DNA of 64,000 nt from Tanypteryx hageni (GCA_028673005.1 CM054113.1:37328117-37392116), one strand, 5' to 3'. Shown: positions 21,174 to 34,990, counted from the stretch's first letter. The notes: generated by a model not told the origin, from the sequence alone. A program made the numbers and translations.

Positions 21174-23439
21174 CTAAAGGAGTGACGTTTTCACGTATGG
21201 GAAGGTCTAGTGAGGATCTATATAACAACACTGCGGGCTGCCCTCTCTTTAAAGGGGGAGGCAGACCAGAACCCTGAAAATGTTTAAGAAAACGTGTTTC
21301 CGCCTTTTACTTTAACAAGGGTGTCTTACTTGTTTAGAATCAACTATCGCTGAGTTACAACAGAAGAATTCTTCTTGTGCATCTGATTTTATAAAGAGTT
21401 TTATGACTTCGGATTATAATTATCACTGGACAAGAAGGAGAGGGCGAGCTCGATCATTTATCAATTTTTGTAAAGCTTATTTTGTAGTCTTCTTGTCGGG
21501 ATTGCCTTTGCGTATCTTTTTTGTTGCCCTCTTCGAATGAGCGAATGAATTTTAGCCAACAGCTTCCACTTAACGAGCTTGATTTTATGAATTATTCCGG
21601 AAGTTTGTCTCATCGATTATATTCGTCGGCGATTGATTAACTAGCTATCTCGATTACCCTATTTCACTTTCGCAGTGATGGGTATTGGAGTTAAACAATC
21701 GAAATCGTTAATGGATAACGGAATTTAAATCCCACCCCGCGGTTTCCGAAGCTAGTATGCATCGCAGTTACTGCCGGTAGAGGTCGCGGATTTATATTTA
21801 TACCCTGTGTAGGAAATTTCGCTTTAGCAGATTCGAAAGGTAACAGTTTTTGCTCCACTTTTGGCACTTTATCCTTGTGAGAGATTTTGCTTTAGTTTAA
21901 ACGAAGAGGAGCGATTGGGAAGAGAATTGGATTCTCCTTTCTCTGTTTTGTCTGCTCAACTCTCCTTTCCTCCTGTTACATGTTGTTGCGCCCTCCTCCT
22001 CTCCTTCACCCCGTCGTCATCCACCAAAACCTCTCCCAGAGGCCCCTTCGGCTTGGCTGGATCAATTAAGCTCGGCGCCATGAGTGATTTCGGTGGATGG
22101 AGCTGTGGGAGGTCGACTTTTTTTTACATTATCAGAGGGCCTTGCAGGTTCAAGGTCAGCATCGCTGTAATGTCTGGCCGTGAGAAAAAATTTGAGGGAG
22201 AAGTTGCCAAAGAATGTCATTAAAGGAGCTTATTATCAATTGATTTCGCTAGCGAATTAAATCAGTTGTTTTTTTCTAGTGGAAATTTCTGATCTCTAAG
22301 TGGTGTAGAGAAGAAAAATACCCGATGGATTTTGGAGATCGATTCATGATACATCAAGTACCTCACGATCATTATCAGTTATCGGAAAAACTAATTATTT
22401 GAATGCTTATATTGATGTTTTAAATCCATGATAAAGTTGGTTGCTACACTGTCATCCTCTCTTTTTAGTGTAAATGGAAAATTTTGAATTTTAATGATTT
22501 TTTATATTACCCTAGTATTTACACTCAGCGGAATACGTCACCGCTGATGGCTTGTCCATTCCTTTTTTTATTGTACTGTGGATTTTAGATCGCAATATAA
22601 ATATACTTCTAAATAAAAAAAATAGCTGTGAATTGCGTGGCTTGTTTTAATTAACGTTAGCTCACCTAAGCAAAATGACACGGGGAAACATGAATAAAAC
22701 AAGCACCCATGGCACGTACCGTTAGATGTGACGACTGCCGTCGAGTTCTATTGATTCAGTTCTCTAATTAAACTGGCGCATCTGGTGTAGTTGTGGTGTT
22801 CTCATCAATTTGCTGACATCACCGTTTTCATTGGAGTTACTGGTCTTCACTGAAACGCTATCACATTAAATCCTATAATGGCATTCATTATTTTTCGCAT
22901 TTGACAATTAAGTGTTTCGGTCTCGGTTGCCTGTTAATTTCACATTACAAGAATATTAGTTCGAGTTTTTGCCTGATATCGAGTTAACCGTTTTTCAAGA
23001 GTTCTTTCGGGAGATAACTTTTTGATCATGTTAATTAATTTAACCGGTTATAGCGAACTAACTCGTCATGCCCAATTCAAGTGTGAGTATTCCGGGTATT
23101 ATTGCGTCTCTATTGTTAAACTAAATTGCTATTTCTACGAAAATGACGAGAGAAGTCGTCCGTTATGAGCGTGACGGAATAACATGGACTATGCAGTAAA
23201 CAAACACGGAATGACTGGCATTTATTTTTAAACACACGGTTAAAAGGTTTGAACGTAGCGGAATGAAGGATTCGAAATAAATTGAAAAAAATGATGCACT
23301 TTGAATTTTTAGGAACTACTCGTATGACCCACTTTTTCGTACTTTCTCATTTTTAATCAAATAAGAACGGAAACTTTAAATAAACCCGCACAGTGAACTA
23401 CATCCGGCAACACTGTCGACGTAGTACATGGCGCTTAGT
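21174..23439. other. Non-coding stretch, no recognised gene
   Basis: A 120-codon plus-strand frame at 21861-22223 is present but I recognise no family or signal. 21860-22140 is a little GC-richer; otherwise AT-rich. No bounded repeat seen. Confidence 0.4.
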
Positions 23440-24840
23440 CTCCCTCTTTGGCAATCTCGCCCACACACTCTCTCCTCTCGATCTCCCCTTTTTCTCTCTT
23501 TCTCTCTCCCTCTCTTTCGGGAGGGAAGGGAGCGTGATTTAAGCGTCAAGTGGCGAACATTAAGCTGATTGGAGAATTATTCTTTTATTTTTATTCGGAC
23601 GGGGTCGGAGGCCTATCTGGGGTATGTTGGTTTCTCTCTCTCGTCTTTCCTTTTAATTCCACTGTCCCTTGCCTCCTTCTCTCCCTCTTTCCCACTATAT
23701 TGCCTCTTCACTTTGCGTTCACACACTCCATCTCTGCATCCTTTCTTCACTTTCACTTTGCCTTCTCTCCACACTATCTCCTCCCTCTCTCTCTTTGAAC
23801 AACCTCTGCCATTCGCTTCTGCACTCATTTATCCAACTTTGCATTAAACTTTCAGCCTCTGCACCTTACAAATACCTCTTCCTTGCGATATATTTCTCTT
23901 CATTTCTCTACAAGCCCTTTTCTCCTTCATCCTCTACACTTTATTCTCACCACCTGTGGTCTTCCCTCTCTTTCTCACTACCTTTCCGTATTCTGGATTT
24001 AAAGTCCTATCTCCCTTTTAGTTCTATATTTCCCTCCTCTACCCTAGCTCTAAAATGTACATACTTGGCCCATCTTTACTTTCCAATCATTTCTTCCCTC
24101 TTTCTTATCGTCTCTTTCAAATCACGTATTTTCCGTATCTTTCTCTTTCCTCTCCTATCCCCTGCGTATTTCTCTCCTCCCTTCCAATTTATCTTCCTTG
24201 TTTACTCTGTCAATCCTTTTTCCCTCTTTCTGCTTTTCTTTTTCCTGCCTTTCCCGTTTTCTAGCATTTACTCAAAACTTTCCTTCCTTTCATCTTTTCC
24301 ATCTCTTTTCCGATTTTTCGTCTATTCCTGCTCTTCCTGTTTTCTATGTTTCTTACCATATTCACCTGCCTTACACCTTCTTTTATGATGAGGAGCAAAT
24401 TAAACAACAAAAGCTATACAGCAGCATTATCGGGTGTGCCGGGTTGCTATTGTGTACTGAAACCTAGGTTTTGTCAATCTTAAAAAATGTAAATGCAATG
24501 CAACTCCATAAGTTAATGCCTTTGTCCGTGAAGTGCCTCTTTCCTCCCCTCTCAAACCCTTCCATTCCTTCTATCTACACCCTCTTCCTTCTCCATCATT
24601 TTCTCTCCCTCTCTCGACTCTCCAATACTTACGTTTACCTTCTCTTATCCCCGTTTCCCACTTCTCCCCTCCAATCTCTCACTCTCTCCCCTCTCTATCC
24701 TCGTGTTTTCAACCCTCTTCCTTCCCATTCATTCCGCCATTCCCACCGCCCACTCTCCTCATTCATTATTCATTTCCTTTTACGTCTTCATCTCTCCGCT
24801 GCCCTCCTCCGCTTCCGTCCAATTAAACCCAACTCCTGAT
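23440..24840. repeat. Pyrimidine-rich low-complexity tract
   Basis: Plus-strand sequence is strongly enriched in C and T over about 1.4 kb, with short CTCT and CCTCC runs. This keeps several long frames open (up to 239 codons) with Ser/Leu/Pro/Phe-rich translation. I judge all of them artefacts of composition. Confidence 0.75.
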
Positions 24841-26179
24841 GGACTCTAGGACGTCCTTAAAAGAAATACGCGAAAAACACCCACGCCCAATGTATTTTTT
24901 GTATTCTCTTCCTCTTCCGGTTAATTATTGAAATCAAACGTTTTACAAGAGCTAGGGAAATGTTTCATTCTACTCATTTTTGTTTTTTCTTCCTGTCTCC
25001 ATATGTTGTTAATATTTTCGCTTCTTATGATAGGATCCGTTTCTGCCGTAAACGGAATATGAGGTTATTGAGGAACATTTTACGAGCGAGAAGCCGTAGG
25101 ATCACGCTCGTGTATCTGGTTGCCAAGCCATAAATTCGTAATATTGATCAAAGCGTATTTCCGAAATGATCACTTATTTTATGACTTTTTTGGTGGAAAT
25201 GTGATACACGTTAAAAGTAACCCGCGAAAAGATGGGTTCTCACGGGAAACAAATTAATGTTCTTAAAAATGCGCAATGACTCTTTCCAGGTAGCTTTTAT
25301 TTTTATCAATATAAGAAGGTAGGTATTTAGAGTTAATGGGTACGCTGAAGAAGAAGATAAAGATTTTAACAAACGCTTGTATTTCCTAATTTGGCTGTAA
25401 AATACACATGAGTTTAGGAAAATCTATATTTAATGACTCTTTACGCGTTACGGTGTTTGTATCATTAAATGGTATAATGTGTTATTATTGTGAAAATTAT
25501 AAATTAATTTTCAGTCAATAACAACATTTTAAATCTTCCATATAATAATCAATGCTTAAAAAATTACCAAAAATCTGCGAAATTCGAATTTTCGTTAAAC
25601 TGAAGCGAATTTGGTCTAAACGTTCTTAAAAGGAAGGAATTTAAAGTGAAGTATAAAATTTCCCGCTGCGCCATCAGACGGTAGGTTAGGACGTAGGTCT
25701 CCGCAGTACAGCATGGCGGCTTCGACCTTATTCAGTGAATAGCCGCCTTTGCTGCGTTTATCGCCTATCCCGGCCTCCGAAACACCGCTGTCCCTAATAG
25801 ATTTTCTATGCCGATAAATGCTTTAAAATAACCGAAGCTTGGCTTTCGTGCGGTGCCTCTTATGGCATAAGGCTTTCCTTTCCAGCTCCCCCTTCTGGCT
25901 GCTCTGATATATGTTGGTGGGGAAGAAGAGAGGTCGCGGGAGGAGGGTAGGAAGGAGGGCGGGAGACGAGTGAGGGATGGAGGGATAAAGAGAGGGTCCC
26001 AATCATTGAGAGGTCCGCCCCACATAGCTATCCAGATGATGTCGAGGGTGATGGTGAACCTTCTCTTCATCTTATCTCATTCCCACCCCACCCATTCCTC
26101 TAACCCACTTTATTACTATGCATTTTTTATGTCTTACTCCCATGCGGGTCAACAAGGTCACTCCGGCGAACTCCATCGA
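24841..26179. other. Non-coding stretch, AT-rich then GC-richer
   Basis: 24841-25660 is AT-rich with nothing recognised. 25660-26180 is GC-richer with purine-rich runs (25920-25990). No gene supported. Confidence 0.4.
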
Positions 26180-26690
26180 GGGTGACGTCAGCTTCGTATC
26201 TCCTCTCCCTCCTTCACCTCCCATACCCTTCCTCTCCTAAACATTAGATCGGTGTGTGTCAGCCACAATGAAGACATTTATGACGTTAAAGTCTCCGTCT
26301 CGATTATACCCACTCTTTCCCTCTTTTTCTCCCTTCCACTCCATTCTCCCCACCCCTTCTCGCCAAATCTTTCCGCTCTCCTTCCTATCTCTCCTCCTTC
26401 TTGCCCCCGTCCTTCTCGTCGTTTCCGTCTCCCTTCCCCCTTTCTATTCTCTCCGACCTTATCTAAACTCTCTTCTAATCCCATCTCTCAGAAACTCCGC
26501 CCTCTCCCTCAGTCCACCTCTCCCCTCTCTCCCCTCCCCACTCCATCTCTCCCCTCCCCACTCCATCTCTCCCCTCCCCACTCCATCTCTCCCCTCTTAC
26601 CCTCCCCTCTCCCCCTCCACACACCATCTTCCCGACTCCTAACCCCTTATTTCAGCGTCTACTCGGCTGCTATCGCCAAATGGGGATAGG
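26180..26690. repeat. Pyrimidine-rich tract
   Basis: Strongly CT-rich plus strand that keeps several spurious frames open. It includes the 20-bp minisatellite listed separately. Confidence 0.75.
26527..26600. repeat. 20-bp minisatellite, ~3.5 units
   Basis: CTCTCCCCTCCCCACTCCAT is repeated exactly three times (26527-26586), followed by a partial unit. Confidence 0.9.
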
Positions 26691-28129
26691 AATTCTCGGT
26701 CCCTAGGGATTTTCGGGCATTAACTCAAGCATTTCTTCGCGTTAAGGGTCTGAATTCTCGAATTGATTATTTTATCGATGAGCAGTGGGTCTAATATATA
26801 TTCTTTTGAGGTCAAGATGACCGTAACGATATGGTCGAGATGGAAACTCGTTTTTTCTGTCATTTTTTAGGTTTGTTTACGCTCATTAAAATCCAAACAT
26901 CCTCATTCATTCTTGTTTTTTTGGCCGTGCCATCGTCGCTCCCTCCGATAGCTCCTTCCTTTCTTCTCTCTCCACTCGTTCCTCTTCTCCGGCTTGCGTC
27001 GTTATCTCCCCGTTTTCTTTTGGGCCACCCTCTCCCTTCTTACGAACTTCTTATCCCTCAACTTTCTCTCGCCCCTTCCTTCTTCTTTTTAACCAGTGAT
27101 TGACGTGAGAAAGGGAGTTTTTTCTTAGTATTGCGCGTATGTCTCCGAGAGGTATAGGAAAGGAAGGAGAGTTTTTATTCGGGTAGAGGGAGGCGGAGGT
27201 TTTTCAAAACCTTTTTGGTGTGACGGACGAATTTTCACTTTAGTTCAATCTCGGTAGCTACGCTAACCGAGGAGGATCGTTAATTATAAAGAAAAGAGAT
27301 TTTAAATGTGGGTCGTTTACCTCGACTTAGTCACCTAAATGGTATATACTTCGTCTAACTCATTAACGGGATTCTCTTCGAATGCCTCAATACTGTTCGG
27401 CAGTTATTTTAGGGCAATCTTAGTTTCGGTGGAAATTTAATGTTTGCTGGAATATATCTAAGGCATTCGAGGAATCAGGAAATCCAGTTACAATTATTAT
27501 TATGCAAACATATTAATTATTATATTTTTACAACACGACCGGTTGTCTTTAATATCAGGATGGGAAAAAAACATAGAAATACGTAATATGAAGGATGATA
27601 AATTAAATTGACGATAGTTATATGTATTGTCTGTATGTAGAATTATAATAGGTTAAATAATAAAATGGGAAAACATTAGTAACTCTCTATACGAATATAA
27701 TGGGTTAAGTAATATTTTTTCAATGGAGAATTATTTATGTTCTCTTATGGCAAAAATAATTTCGACGCATTGTTTTTATAGTAGCTATAAAAGGATAAAA
27801 AATTGGAATTAGAATCTACTACTTTCGAATCATCACTGATGGCCGCTTATATCCGAAATACGTGTCTGATTTTCCTAGCCTTTTTTGGCTGGTTTTATAT
27901 TGTATGGTACTTAATATTTTGTTTAATAATAAAAAGGGACGACCCTTGAGCTTTTGCAACGTTCCCAACTCGAATTCCATTACTATGAAACCGCCGTTGT
28001 GTGTAAGTTGTGGATGCAAACAGTTCCCCGGGTTTTGGAAACACGAAAGTCGACTTTAATCTCCGTGAACTACACATTACGCTTAGAGACCTTCTATCGG
28101 CGGTCCTATTTTAGAAAGATATGCTGGTT
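26691..28129. other. Non-coding stretch, no recognised feature
   Basis: 26930-27090 is pyrimidine-rich; the rest is AT-rich. No family recognised in any frame. Confidence 0.4.
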
Positions 28130-29900
28130 TTATGCATGTAGCTGATTCGACCTTCATTCCGTTAGGCTTTTTGGCTTCCCGGTTTTTCCTTCTTAAACCA
28201 TCGGTCCTCCTTCCATCGTTATATCATCCCTCTCTTCACCTCCGCCTCCTTCGCCCCTTCCCATTCGCCTCCATCATATCACCCTTGTCGTCGCCGCTGT
28301 GCAAACACACCGAAAACATTTACAAACTCACTCTCTCTCTCTCTCTCCCCCCTTAACTTTCGCTCAACTTTTAGTTCTGCTCCAGGTGTTTTTGCCCGGG
28401 AACATCATCTGCGTCACATCCGTCAATCATCTCCTCCCCCAAGAACCTTTTTCCACTCGCTTTTAAATTCCATCCAGCTCGGACGCGTTGTTTACAACTT
28501 TTGGGTCTTTTGCGACGCTCTCCGAGTTTGAATCGTTGTCCTCAATCCAACGACCAGTTTTATTTCGCCGGATAAGGAATATGGGGAGGAGAGCGCTTGC
28601 TTTTGAATTGTTGGTCGGAAGTTTTGTCTCCGCGGATGTTAACTTCCGGATCGTTATTATTTATTTTGGTTAAGAGATACGCTCCAAAGGATTCCCGAAA
28701 CTGACACATTAAAGAGAGCACTTTGCGAAACAAGGTGGTGGGAATATTGGAATAAAAAATGCCGAATTCAATAATCTGGATGTTCGTCTTTGGTGTTTAT
28801 GTATATTTCATCAACTTGTCATACCCCCGCAAGTTTGTTTTCATCTCGCGCTGTTTTATGTGCGCGGTGGTTCTTCGAGAGTTTTGCGATGAGGGATGAG
28901 AATTTAAAACTCCCGAGATGAGTCGGTTTTTAATGTGAAGTTACGATTCGATCGCCGCCGTGGACGCGGAATACGAAAGTTCGTCGCCTCTTTTTTTTTT
29001 GTTCATTTGTCTTTTGTCATTTATTAAAAAACGGTTTATCTTTGTCTTCGGAATTTTGGCGGCCTATCGAATTTAAAGGCTTCTCCCGTCGAAAAACACG
29101 ACGAAATCACAATATTTTTATTTCTTTCTCGGAATTTCGCGACCGAGAGGTTTTGTGGCGTTTAATTTTTTCTTATCAGAATTCCAGCCCCCTTCGGAAT
29201 TTTTATTTAATCGGGATGGTCGTTTAATTAAAAAGCGATCGCAACGCGCAGAACACTTGTTTTTTTCTCTCAGCCTTTGTCTCGTTTTCTATTTTTCTGC
29301 AATTCATTCTTTCTCGCCCTGCCTCTTTCTGTTTTGCGTCGTCATTCCCTTCCCTCCCTCTCTATAACGCCTTCCTCTCTCCCTCCTTTCCCTATCACTC
29401 CCTCCCTCTTTCCCTATCACTCCCTCTTTTCCTATCACTCCCTCCACTCTCCCTCCCTATCACCTTGTTTACTCGGAGTTGTTCACCTGCTGCAAATCCT
29501 CCTATCCATCCCGAATTTCCTCCACATCCAGCGCCCCATCCCTCCCTCCTATCTCCTTTCCCGACAATTCTATGACTCCTTTCCATCCTCCCACGCAGCT
29601 CCCTCTAGTCCCAAACGCCCCCTCTCTCTATCGCTTTCTCTCTCTCTCTCTCTGCGCTTCCCTTTTGGGCGTTGGATCCTGATTGTCCCCGTGGCAAAAT
29701 TCTGTGTGGGTGGCGCGGAGGAGGCGACGGTTTGGAGAGAGGGGAGGGGGAAATCGCGGGAGATATAGGACGGGATGGAATGAGTTTCGGGAGTGGAAGG
29801 GAGTTGGGGTGAATCTTATAGCTCCCATAGGAGGAGGAAGGACAGGGGTAAGGGGTTTTGAGACGCAATATATTTGCTCTAGAGAGGTTTCCTGAGGTAT
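28130..29900. other. Non-coding stretch with pyrimidine-rich patches
   Basis: CT-rich patches lie at 28200-28460 and 29270-29660, the latter with CCCTCCCTCTTTCCCTATCACT-like imperfect repeats and a CTCT run (29636-29652). A purine-rich patch lies at 29715-29850. 28480-29230 is CpG-containing but without recognisable coding. Confidence 0.45.
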
Positions 29901-31876
29901 GGTGGGGTTTGGGCTTTCCTCTCTAGATGGAGAATTTCAGAGGGGAATCTCGAGTCTAATACTAAGTGAAGATTAAGACTCATTATAGTGTTAAAGTTTG
30001 TTTAAAGACCATTGGAAACGTTATCTGTATTATGAACAAATAATGCTTAAAAATTATATAAATATTATATTCAGATTGGTCTGAATTTGTTCCATTTTTT
30101 TAGCTTAGTGCAATTAACATACTAAACAGGATACAGATATATTAAAATTTCGTAGGATCTGTAACTACATGAAATCAAAGCGTGTGTATGGATGGGTGTT
30201 TGTTTTCCAACTTATGCTAATGTACTTGACCAATGTAAAAGTCATGCCGCATTATATTTAAATAAATTTATAATTGCCGTGGCAGCCAACTGCAATGTCA
30301 CCCTCGTCAGCTTTCCCTGTATTCCACGCAGCATTTGTTAACATTTTTATCCTAACAATTTAGGTGGAATCACATTGTGGCGAGGAAATATTTAGCCGAG
30401 GAAACGTATCTGCACAACTTTAGCCTCCATAGTTTATATCCTTGCTTTAAGATCGATATTGCCTGACGTTATCTTCTTGTTATTAAGAATTAAGAATGAA
30501 AAAACAAAAACAATACTTTTTCTTCGCCGAGGTTATATATTAAAGAGGAGCATTCCTATTATGGTTTTTAAAATGTGCATAAATACTTTCGACCTTGTAC
30601 GTGATGGATGAAATATAGATTTAAGTAGATTCTTATTCCAAATATTTGAAAAAAAAAAGAAAATATTTTTAAAAATCCTGTTTATTGTTAATAATATCAT
30701 GAGTGGAACTACCAATGGGCTGTATGAGCTTAAGCCCGTACCTCTCGAGCTGTAGGATGATTTACCAAGTTCTGTTCCCCTATTCACTCATAGAACAAAC
30801 GATGAACTGCACACAGAGGAGCCTCTAGAGGAAGTTAACTCGGGTGCCCTAAAATTCACAACCTGTCCCTGCATACGACGAAAAACTACATCTATATAGT
30901 CAATGAAACATCCTTTGTTCGCGCCGCATAAAAAGTTTCACGTTTGCGAGTTGCGGATAAGCTTCCACTTCCAAAAGGAATTGAGGTTCACGGCGCGAAG
31001 GTGCAGAGTCGTGTTGCGTTTCCGGTGCCTCTATTGCCGTGATACTGCGCATCGCACCTCAAGCGAGGATGTTCTGCAACGATGTAAGCAGCGTGGGTTT
31101 TGCGTTATGCGGTTGGAAGCCGAGGAAGGAGCTCTGTATTTGCGGAGCGGGAGGAAGACGGCTGTGGAACATTTGGGGAGGGGAGTTGGCGACGCGATGA
31201 ATGAGTGGAACGACTCCCGTGGGAACGATTGGCCTGCTGTTTGTTTTGCCGTGAGAACAGTTAATGGAACCGGCTGAGAAACGATAGAGATGGGACTTTT
31301 GTGTTTTAGTCGCGAGGAATATTCCCGAAATGTTCGCAAGTGCTAGATAGGGAGAGAGTGGGAGGAGGTGGCTATTGAGAGGAAGGAGTTTTGCGAATGA
31401 TTGGGCAACGTGATCGTACGATTTCAGAGTGGCAAGCAGAGTAACAGCCTCCACTTTAATTTTTTTTTAGAGTATTTGAACTATTTCGTTGCAACTTTTT
31501 CGATTGAGTTTGAAGTAAAGATGATTAAAATCGTCGTTTTACAGTGTATTGCTTAAATCATATATCATGATAAATAATGAAGGATTTTTTCCGAGGAATT
31601 ATAGTATAATATACAATGTTTGAATATGCAGTTAAATTTGACTCGTTATATTTACTGTTTAAATAAGGAGGAGAATTTTCATTTATTGCTACTCCAATCG
31701 CAGTGTATGCTTAAATATAAAGATTCTTGGCATGAAAAAGCATCGAAGAGAATTTTTCCAAAATGGTACCTACGTGACACAAAGATAAGTTGGCCTAATT
31801 TGTAAAACAATATCGGCTTATTGTCTAAAAAAATTTCAAGTTTGAGTTGAAGGCTTTCGTAGAGCCGATGAGTGCG
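29901..31876. other. Non-coding stretch, no recognised gene
   Basis: AT-rich except 30900-31330, which is GC-richer and holds a 124-codon plus-strand frame (30903-31277) with an overlapping minus-strand frame. I recognise no domain, so I do not call a gene. Confidence 0.4.
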
Positions 31877-32040
31877 TATAGTGGATTTTGGGTTTCGCTG
31901 CATAGAGATCACTGTTGATTCCCGACGTTTCGCATGCGTTCCAGCATGCGTCTTCAGGTATAAAGATGCATACTGCAACGCATGCGAAACGTCGGGAATC
32001 AACAATGATCTCCACGCAGCGAAAACCCAAGGCCACTATA
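31877..32040. repeat. Imperfect foldback, 164 bp
   Basis: TATAGTGG at 31877 pairs with CCACTATA ending at 32040, and the two halves remain mostly complementary to the centre near 31958. Each half carries GATTCCCGACGTTTCGCATG or its complement. The minus strand of the left half reads CTGAAGA followed by two GCATGC halves and GAAACGTC. No TSD is obvious and there is no ORF. Confidence 0.8.
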
Positions 32041-32639
32041 AGCAAGTTTTTAAAGATTTTTTATTTTAAAACAAATTTATCCATGGATATCCAGTGGATA
32101 ATTATAACCTTTTCTTTTTTATATAACTTAACGGTAGATGTTTCGTAACATAAATATTAAAATTGAGCCATTTGGAAAGGTCCCCCAAGCAGGAATCTTA
32201 AATGGAAATGCGTTCATATGATGCATATTGAAGAAAAAAATCGCATTATTAGCGACTGTATATTTTTTGTAAGTTGTTAAAAATAGGACACCACTTTCTC
32301 TCGAAGTAACGGCTTGTTTTTTTCATTCCACACAAATGGTCTTATTATATAATATACTTCCTATGCTAGGGATAGATTTTTGATGTCCGGTTTAAAAAAA
32401 GAACTAGGAGGAGGTACATTGAAATGGTACTTAGCTTATAAATATTTCCCTCGTGAAACCATTCATAAGGCGTTGCTAGATTATAGCGTCACCTCCAACG
32501 TCCCTTTAATAACTCCTCATAATTACCGCTTATGTATCGCCCACCAAAACTTGAGATTCATGCCTTCCGAGACTTTAATAAACCCAGATGCTAGCCCTTC
32601 GCAGCGCTGGTAATGAGTTGGAAACACACATGGAGCGAG
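32041..32639. other. Non-coding stretch, no recognised feature
   Basis: AT-rich. One 77-codon frame (32380-32613) is not recognised. Confidence 0.4.
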
Positions 32640-33370
32640 TGAGTGTGTGTGTGTGAGAGAGAGGAGAGTATGGAAGAGTAGAGGTGAAATTTTCCGTTAA
32701 TGAAGGCCTTACGGTGTGGTAGAAGGTTGGAACGATGATAAAGAGGATGAGACACGAAAAAGGAAGAGAGGGAGAGAGATAGAGACACTTGGGAGAGGTT
32801 TAAAGAGGCAAAAAATAGCGAAAGGTTTTGCGGGGATCTGTGAAGGGCAGTATGATGACGAGGAGAGCGTGAGGAGGAGATGGGTCGAGGATAAGGAAGA
32901 GATGAAATACGGAGATGAGAGAAAGGAAAAAATAACGGAGATGAAGAGGGAGAGGACAGAAATGTTTCTGGTGAAAATTGGAGAGGAAGTGGAGAAGTGG
33001 TAGGAAAGAACGCGAGGAGCTAAGGAGGACGAGATGGGAAAGAGGCGAGAAAAAAGTGAAAAAGAAAATTCAAACAAAAGAGGGAGGAAGATATTTTTTC
33101 GGTGAGTTGGAGAAAAGAATGGAAGGGCGAGATGAGGAGAAGAGTAGAAAGAATGATTGTCTCGAGGAAAATGTGAAGTGTTCAAGGCAAATGATGAGAG
33201 AGGAAAATATGAAGTAAATAACGCGAAATATTTGCGGAGAGAGAAATATGAATAGGGTGGTATTGGAGGGAAAGATCCGTTGGAGAGGAAAACGGAGTAA
33301 GATGAGACGGGGGAAATGGGAAGGGAGGGAGAGAGATTGGGAGTGAGGGAGAAAGGGGAGTGTATACAGT
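32640..33370. repeat. Purine-rich low-complexity tract
   Basis: The plus strand is strongly enriched in A and G, with GT and GA runs at 32640-32665. Open frames here on both strands (up to 225 codons on the minus strand) are compositional. Confidence 0.75.
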
Positions 33371-34699
33371 GCGAGTATATAGACATTTAGTGCCCTTACG
33401 GGACTTCTTTCTGGTCAAGGGTCAGGTGAATTTCCCTCTTGATCTCATCCTCCATAGAGACCCTCTTTCAGCCTCCCACACGTGCTAGACGAATCTTTCC
33501 TTCGCTTTGAAAGAGTTATTTGTATAGAGTTTCTACGGCGCAGCTCTGGTGTAATAAAGGGAGACTGTGATTGATATGCTAAGCGACGGAGCCTGAAGTT
33601 TAAAAAAAAATATATCGTCTCAGTCTTCCGTCATTTTCGAAAGTCGCGCCAGGAAACTATTTTTTATAAGATTGCGACAAAATTAATCGATATATTTATT
33701 GTGTTTGTCCGAGTTACTGTCCATATTTATAGGAGCAACCGCATCCAATTTCCGCGCTTTCAAGCGTTCTAGGAATGAAAGTATGTTCCGTGGGAAAATG
33801 TATTGGCTTTTACCTTCCCATAAGCTACACAGAGGATTTCAGCGCAAAGCCTGTTACTTATGATTATCACTTTCACGAGAAAGTTATCGTTTTGGTAGTT
33901 TAGTAACCGGAATAAATTATACAAAAATACTGACACTTTTACTTAGCCTTATTGGTATCCAAATTTCTCTCTAGCTGGAAGATAATTTACTACTTCCTTG
34001 CGAGCATTCTTGACGATTTAATTACGAAACATCAAGACAATTACCGCAAGGGGTGTGAAATTTATAAAATGTACAAAATTGAATTTCGATTCATATTCAC
34101 GTTATCTTTCATTAAAGCCGGTTTAGTCATATTTGTGAGTCATTTTCAGGTGGACCAAAATTAATATTTTTGAGATCCGTTATTTGAAAAGACGTACCCT
34201 CCAACTTTAATATTTATTTTTGTTATATTAACTGAGGTTTCAAACATGGTTAGGTTATGTCGGACGAAAAAGTACTGCGCTAAACAATGCGTGATGTATG
34301 TAAATTTTATTAGGGTAGTTTAATTTGATAGATGAAGGAAAATTTTCTGGATGGATAAAACGAGGAAAATCAGGGAATTATATTACACTAGTGGAAAGGC
34401 GGCGGGATTTTTTTTGTAATACGTTATTCGATTCCTAATTAAAAGCGAGTTTTGTTCAATTACTTTGCTAGAATTTTGGCATTCGACGTAAATGTTTGCG
34501 AGAGGAATTAAATTTTGTTTTGTATGATCTGATATACACGTTCTCATATTTATCTAGAGTCGTATGATTGCTTTTAGTGGATTGAACACGAACCCGTTTG
34601 CCCTTCGTGTTTCCAACTGCGATACTATTATCATCACACGAAGCCACTACATTTCACTGGTTGATGCTAGTTGAGGGCAGTAAGCGGTCAGAAATTCCG
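33371..34699. other. Non-coding stretch, no recognised feature
   Basis: AT-rich, with only short frames. No repeat boundaries visible. Confidence 0.4.
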
Positions 34700-34990
34700 G
34701 AAAGTAGGCATTTTTACTTTCTCTTTACGTAGTATAGGAGATAGTATTGTTTTCGCAAAAAAATCTAACTCGAGATTTCAACGGAAATATGTACACGTTT
34801 TAAGGTCTCCTGAATCCGTTTTGACTAATTTCTCGGTGATGTCTGTGTGTGATAGGAATTTTGTGCGCGTTCTAACTAAAAAACTACTAATCAAATCAGT
34901 ACAGAACTTTATATTTAGATTTTAATTAGAAAATATAGGTCGGATTAGATTTTGGCTAAAGTTGGTCAACCGGTCTACCTAATATCTCCG
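34700..34990 (+). repeat. Dispersed repeat B, plus-strand copy
   Basis: TTACTTTCTCTTTACGTAGTA starts the copy near 34718. It then follows the same ordered phrases as the inverted copies at 19620-19930 and 20560-20805, including CGAGATTTCAACGG, CGTTTTAAGGTC, GATGTCTGTGTG and GATAGGAATTTTGTG. Confidence 0.75.

Noticed and set aside
21861..22223. 120-codon plus-strand frame
   Set aside because: No domain, signal or homologous family recognised; judged chance.
23669..24388. 239-codon plus-strand open frame
   Set aside because: It lies wholly in a pyrimidine-rich tract and translates to low-complexity Ser/Leu/Phe/Pro sequence, with other frames also open.
30903..31277. 124-codon frame overlapping two minus-strand frames
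   Set aside because: Three frames are open together in a GC-richer patch, with no recognisable family, so coding cannot be supported.
32709..33386. 225-codon minus-strand open frame
   Set aside because: It is the pyrimidine strand of a purine-rich tract, with low-complexity translation and no domain.
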